Positions 59,201 through 64,000 of a stretch of DNA of 64,000 bases are shown in pieces. Location of the stretch: positions 2,216,001-2,280,000 of the forward strand of contig NZ_LT906478.1 of assembly GCF_900187025.1 (NCBI RefSeq). Direction: 5' to 3'. This DNA is from Listeria ivanovii subsp. ivanovii (GTDB taxonomy: Bacteria; Bacillota; Bacilli; Lactobacillales; Listeriaceae). A model generated the notes under the pieces. The model was not told the DNA's origin. It did no database searches and was given only the letters and a program-made list of their open reading frames with translations. A program made the position numbers and the translations under genes. Each line of letters starts with the position of its first letter. The stretch's first letter is position 1.

Positions 59201-61671
59201 CTATATTTAATAAATACACGAGAATTATCAAAATCCTCAAATTCTAAATTAATTACTATATCTGATATATCTATTTTGGTAGGATAATTTTTCTCGCCTG
59301 GTTTAGCAAGTGTTCCTTTGGAGAACAGTGGGATGGACAAACCTAACATTTCATCTGTTGAATTAACTTTCCTAAATTGTAAAGATCCTTCCACATAAGC
59401 CGTTCCCATTGGCATATCATCATTAAAAATTAAATTATCATAGTGTTCTCCCATAGTATTTACGGATACTATCCAGTCAATATTACCAGTAGTTTTATTA
59501 TAGTAACCATATTTATCACCATTCAACATAATAGTAGCTTCTGGTGTAACGGAAGAAACGATTTCACCTATTGTTTGAAGCTGATCAATTTCATCACGGT
59601 AATGAAGGGTTGCTTTGTTACTAACCTTGTTTGTTACATCCGTTAAGTCGACACTAGTAACCATATCGACTACAATTTTTTTAGTAGTTATTTTGTAGTC
59701 ACCGATGAGTGTAATTTTAAATCCTGCTGGTACAACATCTTTATTAATTGTATAATCCTTACCTTCTTCTAGCAAAACAAAGTTATTATCATCTGTATAT
59801 GCCTTAACAGTATGACTAAGCAAGCTCTTTACACCGGTTGAAAATTCATCGATAATTGTAAGATCTTTCATTTTTATTTTGTCGGAGTTAGCGACAATTT
59901 GCCATGTCATCTTATTATTGAAGTAGTCAATACCTCCACCACTTTTTTGTAATAAGTCTGGTTTAAGAAGCAAAGTAGATTCTGCTGCTACACCATTTTG
60001 GTCTGTCACTTTATTCGTTATTTCTCGTTCGTTTACTTTCGTTAATTTAGTTGAATATTTTATTTGATACGCTTTTTTTGTTGTGCTATTATACGTAAGA
60101 TTAAAGCTCCCATTTTGTGAAATTGTTGAAATATCCCAGTCGTTTGATGCATCACTTTCAATGATTGGAGTACCCGTTCCTTCATCGAAAGTCACTCCAT
60201 TTATTCGTAGTGAATTATCCACGTAAAGCACATCCGTATCATCTAGCACATCCGTTAACACAGTTGCAGGTGTTAGATTTGCTTCATCATAGTTAACTTC
60301 AATTGTCCAATCTATCGTTTTTGTAGCACTATTATAAGATGCAGATTTTTTTAAATGCTTATAACTAGTCATAAGCACATTAACATATCCAGATTTACCA
60401 GATAATAAGCCAGTATCTCCTTTTGTTAATGCTTGTGTTGAAACTCTCGTCAAAGTACTAGGTTTATTAATAATACGGTCATATAACACTTGATACCCTT
60501 TGCCAGCAAGCCCACCAACTAGTGTCAGTTTTAGAGAAGTTGCATCATAAGTAAATGTGTAGTCTGTACCTTCTACTAGTGCCTTTTTCGTCCCCATAAA
60601 AGTTCCCCCAGCACTTACATCACTTGAGTAAACTTTTATACTAGAACGGTCAATTACTGTATCCCCACCGAATGAAAAATCATTTAATTCTAGTAAGCCA
60701 ATTGCATCTGCTTCTTTTGTTAAGTTGAATTTTGCATCCACACTTATTTTTTCTGGATTAAGTCTGCTAGGATATGGGGGCACGTTTACTGTCGTTGGGT
60801 AGTCACTGGTTGGAATTATTTCCACTTGATAGACAGTATCATTTCCAGCTGTCTCAAAAACAACTTTCTGTCCAGTTTCATCTGTTTCATCAAAACGTTT
60901 GAAAGCAGTACTAAGCGCAATGTTATAATCGCCTTCTTGTACGCCATCTTTTAAAAATTTAATAGTGAGCTGGCGCGTATTTACATCTAGAAGCCATTCA
61001 GCCTCTGTTGAAGGCAAGAAGTTTCCACTTAAATTTTTAGTACCGAAATTAAATCTATCTGAAAGAGTAGTAAAAGTGTCGCCTTTTTTATAGTTCTTCC
61101 CTACAAATGAGAAGTTCATATTTAAAATTACACCACTTCCATTAACAATTCGATCAGAAGTATTAAATTCATTGCCATTTCCGTCTTTAAGAATAACTTC
61201 CTTAAAAATATTTTCTGTAATCGTAGCCTCCAAATTGCGGCTTTTCAATGTTTGTGCATTTGGAGCTTTTTCTTCCGTTCTTTGCGTTTCTTTCTTTGTG
61301 GAGAAGGAAGTTATTATTTTTTCTTTTTCTGTTAAAGTCACATTATACTCTTTTTCATCCAAAGAATAACCTTCCGCTGCTGTTTTTTCTTTAACAAGAT
61401 AATCTCCATAAGAAAGAGAATTTGCTGTTCCAGTTCCATCTTCTTCTATTTGTAGTTCCATTATTTCATCGGTCTTGTTATTTTTTATTTCAAAAACAGA
61501 GCCATCTATCTTCTCTTGCGTTTCTTTATCTTCTTTTAAAATTTTTAGTGTTGCTGTTTTTTCCCCTGTAACATCTGTCATTGTTGCAAAAACTGGTGAA
61601 ATATTTTGACAAACCAATAATATAATTATCGTTGCAATGGCTAGTTTTTTCACCTTTGTAAAAATTTTCAT
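56287..61671 (-). CDS. Large LPXTG-anchored surface protein with SpaA/Cna_B repeats
   Basis: A 1794-residue wall-anchored protein. Order: signal peptide (LAIATIIILLVCQNISPVFA); a SpaA-like domain (residues ~35-120); a long adhesin region (~160-1000) of repeated Ig-like/collagen-binding-type domains (e.g. YNSATKTIDWTIEVNYDE; KTGDIDATYGNKVNWKIEL); seven SpaA/Cna_B repeats, six of them about 93 residues with LTKKD lysine and VETKAP glutamate suited to isopeptide bonds; a MucBP-like domain; then sorting signal LPKTG, hydrophobic helix and RKRNQ. Anchored to peptidoglycan by sortase A. Ribosome site AAGGGG. Likely an adhesin; ligand unknown. The repeats could vary in number among strains. Confidence 0.92.
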   Translation of the reverse strand: MKIFTKVKKLAIATIIILLVCQNISPVFATMTDVTGEKTATLKILKEDKETQEKIDGSVFEIKNNKTDEIMELQIEEDGTGTANSLSYGDYLVKEKTAAEGYSLDEKEYNVTLTEKEKIITSFSTKKETQRTEEKAPNAQTLKSRNLEATITENIFKEVILKDGNGNEFNTSDRIVNGSGVILNMNFSFVGKNYKKGDTFTTLSDRFNFGTKNLSGNFLPSTEAEWLLDVNTRQLTIKFLKDGVQEGDYNIALSTAFKRFDETDETGQKVVFETAGNDTVYQVEIIPTSDYPTTVNVPPYPSRLNPEKISVDAKFNLTKEADAIGLLELNDFSFGGDTVIDRSSIKVYSSDVSAGGTFMGTKKALVEGTDYTFTYDATSLKLTLVGGLAGKGYQVLYDRIINKPSTLTRVSTQALTKGDTGLLSGKSGYVNVLMTSYKHLKKSASYNSATKTIDWTIEVNYDEANLTPATVLTDVLDDTDVLYVDNSLRINGVTFDEGTGTPIIESDASNDWDISTISQNGSFNLTYNSTTKKAYQIKYSTKLTKVNEREITNKVTDQNGVAAESTLLLKPDLLQKSGGGIDYFNNKMTWQIVANSDKIKMKDLTIIDEFSTGVKSLLSHTVKAYTDDNNFVLLEEGKDYTINKDVVPAGFKITLIGDYKITTKKIVVDMVTSVDLTDVTNKVSNKATLHYRDEIDQLQTIGEIVSSVTPEATIMLNGDKYGYYNKTTGNIDWIVSVNTMGEHYDNLIFNDDMPMGTAYVEGSLQFRKVNSTDEMLGLSIPLFSKGTLAKPGEKNYPTKIDISDIVINLEFEDFDNSRVFIKYSTKPTEKWYSARYVNNIAKVSDNGKNEKSYSKEVYSSYQFNAIKKTGDIDATYGNKVNWKIELSNISPERPITNPAIIDVLDIGITGAQLVKNSFRVINQTTGEVINSNYYDIIFEENTFRIEFKNYIATAPIEVDYSTISLMSGTIKNSASVSSTDYGVLPYNLREITANVAPAFTIGSGDGIATVGSLKVTKVDKVDNTKKLAGAEFKLYTLEGEETGVEGTTNADGEVIFDGIQSGKYNLVETEAPVGYTINDEYKTGKEITIGAEGSVVNYTIENTAINGNVVLTKKDNKTKAVLAEAEFELQTKTGTKVKDNLVTDENGKIMIADLEPGEYQFVETKAAPGYELEASPVSFTIAINQIETVNVTKENTAKTGSVVLTKKDSVSKAVLAEAEFELQTKAGTKVKDNLVADTNGEIIVSDLAPGEYQFVETKAPAGYNLDINPVPFQVIFNQIAAINVIKENTAKAGSVVLTKEDSKTKAVIADAGFELQTKTGTKVKVDLVTDTDGKITVSDLSPGEYQFVETKAATGYELDATPVTFTIIFNQTGVVNVTKENTAKTGSVVLTKKDSVSKMALAKAEFELQTNSGTKVKSNLVTGEDGKITVADLAPGEYQFVETKAPIGYELDASPVNFTIAFNQATSLNITKENTAKTGSVILTKKDSMTEAELKGAEFELQTKAGANVKNALVTNENGNITVSDLAPGDYQFVETKAPKGYDLNKEPVTFTIEFNQQETVKVNKMNTMTTGSIILTKIDSQTKKPLKNATFNLVDNTNHVIKTLTTNAAGQFKITNLVPGNYQLIETKAPAGYVLDTVPVNVKIAFQQTLPLQVTKTNTKKAISGVVTAEFVDSNGKKLAIEEISTGIVGAKYKMTAKQIAGYKLVKDPANKHGTYKEQRQKVTFIYNKNTSIVVEPSNPIDITKTKSINNPTSTKESALVLPKTGDGSTNEEIFFGLFFSMVSLFLLRKRNQ
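56690..58370 (-). repeat. Six tandem 279-base SpaA/Cna_B repeats
   Basis: Six consecutive units of about 93 codons, each beginning near GSVVLTKKD and holding GEYQFVETKAP, inside the large LPXTG gene. They are diverged but recognisable at DNA level; a seventh, more distant unit (to about 58640) precedes them in the protein. Confidence 0.85.
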
Positions 61672-62034
61672 TGTTTACCCCTTCCACAAATACATAGTTC
61701 TTCTTGATTAATCTTTTAAAGTGTATCAAAAAACATAGGACAAAAATGTACTTAAAAAATGAAAAAAACTCGAAAAAGAAAAGGAGTATGTCGTTTTTGT
61801 GAACATATTAATCGAGCCAATATAAACATTATATATAGAAGGATTTTCAAATTAAATCATCTGAGAAAGCTGTTTGATAGCTAGAGATTTATTTCTCTAT
61901 ATTATCTATGCCAAATAGTATCCAGCTAATCCTTACATATTTGTTGTATTACTTTTTAGCTTTGTCACTTGAATCGAGGGTTATACTTCAACACACTTGC
62001 TATAATAAGGCCATCAAAGAAAGGTGTGTTGATT
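61672..62034. other. Intergenic region between divergent surface-protein and DUF4870 genes
   Basis: About 360 bases. On the minus strand TTGTCC, 17 bases, TTTAAA near 61720-61750 is a weak promoter candidate for the LPXTG gene. No PrfA box (TTAACANNTGTTAA) is present. Frames here lack ribosome sites. Confidence 0.4.
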
Positions 62035-62376
62035 ATGAACGATCATCGAATTTTAAACGCGTTAAGTTATTTCAGTATCTTTTTCGCACCCATCATTATT
62101 CCAACGCTAGTTTGGATTTTTGCTAAAACAGATGAAGTTACTCACCACGCAAAAGTTGCTTTACTAACACATGTTATCCCAACTATTACAGGTTTTATTT
62201 GTTTCTCTACTATTTTTTTCACCTCCTTGACTAGTATTTCAACAAATCTCACTTTAATCGTCACGATTTGCTTATTCTTTTTCATGGTAATCACGATGGT
62301 TGGTTTCTTTATTTTTAATATTGTTCGCGGTATTCAAATGTTACTTACAAAACCAGAAGAAGATGTTTGGATTTAA
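62035..62376 (+). CDS. DUF4870-like small membrane protein
   Basis: A 113-residue membrane protein with three helices: HRILNALSYFSIFFAPIIIPTLVWIF, KVALLTHVIPTITGFICFSTIFF and IVTICLFFFMVITMVGFFIFNIVRGIQ, the DUF4870/Tic20-like layout with a charged KTDEVTHHAK loop. The ATG at 62035 follows AAAGGTG; 22 further upstream codons in frame have no site. Sits between two minus-strand LPXTG genes. Function unknown. Confidence 0.8.
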   Translation: MNDHRILNALSYFSIFFAPIIIPTLVWIFAKTDEVTHHAKVALLTHVIPTITGFICFSTIFFTSLTSISTNLTLIVTICLFFFMVITMVGFFIFNIVRGIQMLLTKPEEDVWI

Positions 62377-62379
62377 CAC

Positions 62380-62415
62380 AAAAAGCTATCCTGAAAATTT
62401 CAGGATAGCTTTTTG
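62380..62415. terminator. Bidirectional terminator
   Basis: AAAAAGCTATCCTGAAA and its complement, perfect, A-rich before and T-rich after, between the convergent DUF4870 and second LPXTG genes. Confidence 0.93.
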
Positions 62416-62417
62416 GT

Positions 62418-64000
62418 TTATTCGTGTTTCTTCCTTGTTTTTCTTAGTAAGAACAGGGCAAGTGCACTAACGATAAATCCAGTAAAAATAACTTCATCTG
62501 GTAGCTTATCTCCTGTAGAAGGTAGCTTCGCAGATTTTTCAACTTTTATAGTCATTTTGTTGTTTTTGGCTGGGGTTACTGGATCTCTCGGTTTCGTTGA
62601 TTTGTTTGGATTAACCACAATTGGTCCTTTGTTTTTTGCATACACAAAAGTAACTTTCTGTGGTGTTTCTTTAAATACACCAGCTTTGTTAGTAGGATCT
62701 TTCACTAGTTGGTAATTTTTAATTTCTTTAGCATCTATTTTGTATGGCTTACCAACTACATCCGTGTGAATTTCTTCTGCAGCTAGTTCATTTCCTGCTA
62801 TATCAACAAACACTACAGTTACAGTTCCACTTACCATTTTTTTCGTGTTTTCTTTTGTTACTTGAAGTGACTGTTGTTGATTAAAAGCAATATTCACATT
62901 TACTGGAGTCGTATCTAATTCATAGTCATTTGGCGCTTTAGTTTCTATTAATTGATAGCCTCCAGGTGCTAAATCCGTTAATTCGATTACTCCGTTCTTA
63001 TCTGTTGTTAAGTTTTCTAGAACAGTTTTATTTGCAGCAACTAATTTAAATATTGCTCCAGTAAGTGGGGCTTTTGTCTCGCTGTCTATTTTTGTTAAAG
63101 TAACAGACCCTGTAGACATTATATTTGTTTTAGTTAGCTGTATCGGTTCTTGTTGGTTAAATTCAATCGTAAATTCAATCGGCGTCTTGTCCAACTGATA
63201 GCCATTTGGTGCTTTTACTTCTACAAATTGGTATTTCCCTGGCGCTAAATCTGCTACGCTTAATTTACCATCTGCGTCTGTTACTAAGTCCGTTTTCACT
63301 TGCGTTCCGTCTGCTGTTTGCAAATCGAATTCTGCTCCGGACAACTTCATTTTAGATTTAGCATCTTCTTTTGTTAAAATTGCACTACCTGTTCTCGCTG
63401 TATTTTCTTTGGTTACTTGGATAGGTGTCGTTTGATCAACTACAATCATAAACGGCACTGGAGTTGCATCTAGCTTATAACCAGTTGGCGCTTGTGTTTC
63501 TATAAATTGATAGTCACCTGGCGCTAAATCTGTCAACTCGATTTTACCATCCGCGTCAGATACTAAATCCGCTTTCACTTGCGTTCCGTCTGCTGTTTGT
63601 AACTCAAATTCTGCTCCGGATAACTTCGCTTTCGTTTTGTCATCTTCTTTTGTTAAAATTGCACTACCTGTTCTCGCTGTATTTTCTTTGGTTACTTGGA
63701 TAGGTGTCGTTTGATCAACTACAATCGTAAACGGCACTGGAGTTGCATCTAGCTTATAACCAGTTGGCGCTTGTGTTTCTATAAATTGATAGTCACCTGG
63801 CGCTAAATCTGTCAACTCGATTTTACCATCCGCGTCAGATACTAAATCCGCTTTCACTTGCGCTCCATCTGCTGTTTGTAGTTCGAATTCTGCTCCTGAT
63901 AACACCATCTTTGTTTCGCTATCTTCTTTTGTTAAAACAACACTTCCAGGTACTTGCGCATTTTCAACCGTATAGACAGTCATTTGACCATCAGCTCTAA
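62418..64000 (-). CDS. LPXTG-anchored surface protein, C-terminal part (cut by window end)
   Basis: The frame stays open to the window edge, so the N-terminus lies outside; the methionine at 63983 is internal. Visible: end of one domain (MTVYTVENA), four SpaA/Cna_B repeats of about 93 residues (first two nearly identical), a MucBP-like domain (VTVVFVDIAGNELAAEEIHTD), a Lys/Pro linker, sorting signal LPSTGD, hydrophobic helix and RKTRKKHE tail. Paralogous to the 1794-residue protein on the other side of the DUF4870 gene. Surface adhesin role inferred. Confidence 0.9.
   Translation of the reverse strand, partial: RADGQMTVYTVENAQVPGSVVLTKEDSETKMVLSGAEFELQTADGAQVKADLVSDADGKIELTDLAPGDYQFIETQAPTGYKLDATPVPFTIVVDQTTPIQVTKENTARTGSAILTKEDDKTKAKLSGAEFELQTADGTQVKADLVSDADGKIELTDLAPGDYQFIETQAPTGYKLDATPVPFMIVVDQTTPIQVTKENTARTGSAILTKEDAKSKMKLSGAEFDLQTADGTQVKTDLVTDADGKLSVADLAPGKYQFVEVKAPNGYQLDKTPIEFTIEFNQQEPIQLTKTNIMSTGSVTLTKIDSETKAPLTGAIFKLVAANKTVLENLTTDKNGVIELTDLAPGGYQLIETKAPNDYELDTTPVNVNIAFNQQQSLQVTKENTKKMVSGTVTVVFVDIAGNELAAEEIHTDVVGKPYKIDAKEIKNYQLVKDPTNKAGVFKETPQKVTFVYAKNKGPIVVNPNKSTKPRDPVTPAKNNKMTIKVEKSAKLPSTGDKLPDEVIFTGFIVSALALFLLRKTRKKHE
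62850..63965 (-). repeat. Four tandem ~279-base SpaA/Cna_B repeats
   Basis: Units about 279 bases apart. The two units nearest the window end share more than 200 bases with one difference in the first part (starts at about 63381 and 63660), indicating a recent duplication. Confidence 0.88.

Noticed and set aside
62418-63983. Start codon at 63983 for the second LPXTG protein
   Set aside because: The frame continues open to the window edge and the sequence there is mid-domain, so this methionine is internal.

Overview
The window is a 64 kb piece of chromosome from a low-GC Gram-positive bacterium, almost certainly Listeria and most likely L. monocytogenes or a close sensu stricto relative. The evidence is gene content and order: cdaA-cdaR-glmM, a maltose/maltodextrin locus, kimA, several Crp/Fnr (PrfA-type) paralogues, a sigma-B-type promoter with an RNA gene where Rli47/SbrE is expected, nrdAB with a flavodoxin and thioredoxin, and LPXTG surface proteins. 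There are no rRNA genes, IS elements, CRISPR arrays or complete prophages.

Layout: (1) 1-4.4 kb: a GNAT acetyltransferase, then the c-di-AMP synthase operon cdaA-cdaR-glmM on the minus strand. (2) 4.4-5.8 kb: a lone gene for a phage-receptor-binding/TagC-like beta-propeller protein, with no other phage genes. (3) 5.8-16.4 kb: maltose locus with maltose phosphorylase, MalA-like protein, MalG, MalF, lipoprotein MalE, a GH13 amylase and a LacI-type regulator. Both transcription units have the same promoter/cre/operator geometry. (4) 16.5-19.2 kb: a small membrane protein and the potassium importer KimA. (5) 19.5-20.1 kb: five tRNAs (Glu, Thr, Tyr, Gln, Lys). (6) 20.2-22.1 kb: a frameshifted Crp/Fnr gene, a 37-codon small ORF and an intact Crp/Fnr gene. 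(7) 22.1-27.3 kb: a fructose-type PTS with two class II aldolases and a PRD regulator. (8) 27.5-36.4 kb: NatAB-like ABC exporter, GNAT protein, Rli47, and a mixture of regulators, membrane proteins and two MazG-like proteins. (9) 36.5-40.6 kb: class Ia ribonucleotide reductase operon behind a double NrdR box. (10) 41-49.1 kb: YxeA- and CsbD-like stress proteins, then a five-gene ThuA / Gfo-Idh-MocA / sugar-isomerase operon with an AraC regulator and two more Crp/Fnr proteins. (11) 49.1-55.9 kb: metallo-hydrolase and glyoxalase I, then an NMO-like flavoprotein, OFA-type MFS transporter and CoA-transferase under a sigma-54 promoter and its bacterial enhancer-binding protein. (12) 56.3-64 kb: two repetitive LPXTG surface proteins (the second cut by the window end) flanking a DUF4870 membrane protein.

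Functional links: CdaA makes c-di-AMP, and KimA-type importers are known to be inhibited by it, so both ends of a potassium-homeostasis circuit lie here. The maltose genes form one small regulon (cre plus a shared inverted repeat). The CoA-transferase cluster has a -24/-12 promoter and a short motif that recurs as an inverted repeat upstream of its activator. Most novelty lies in regulatory sites and in poorly characterised operons, rather than in an obvious new defence or mobile system.
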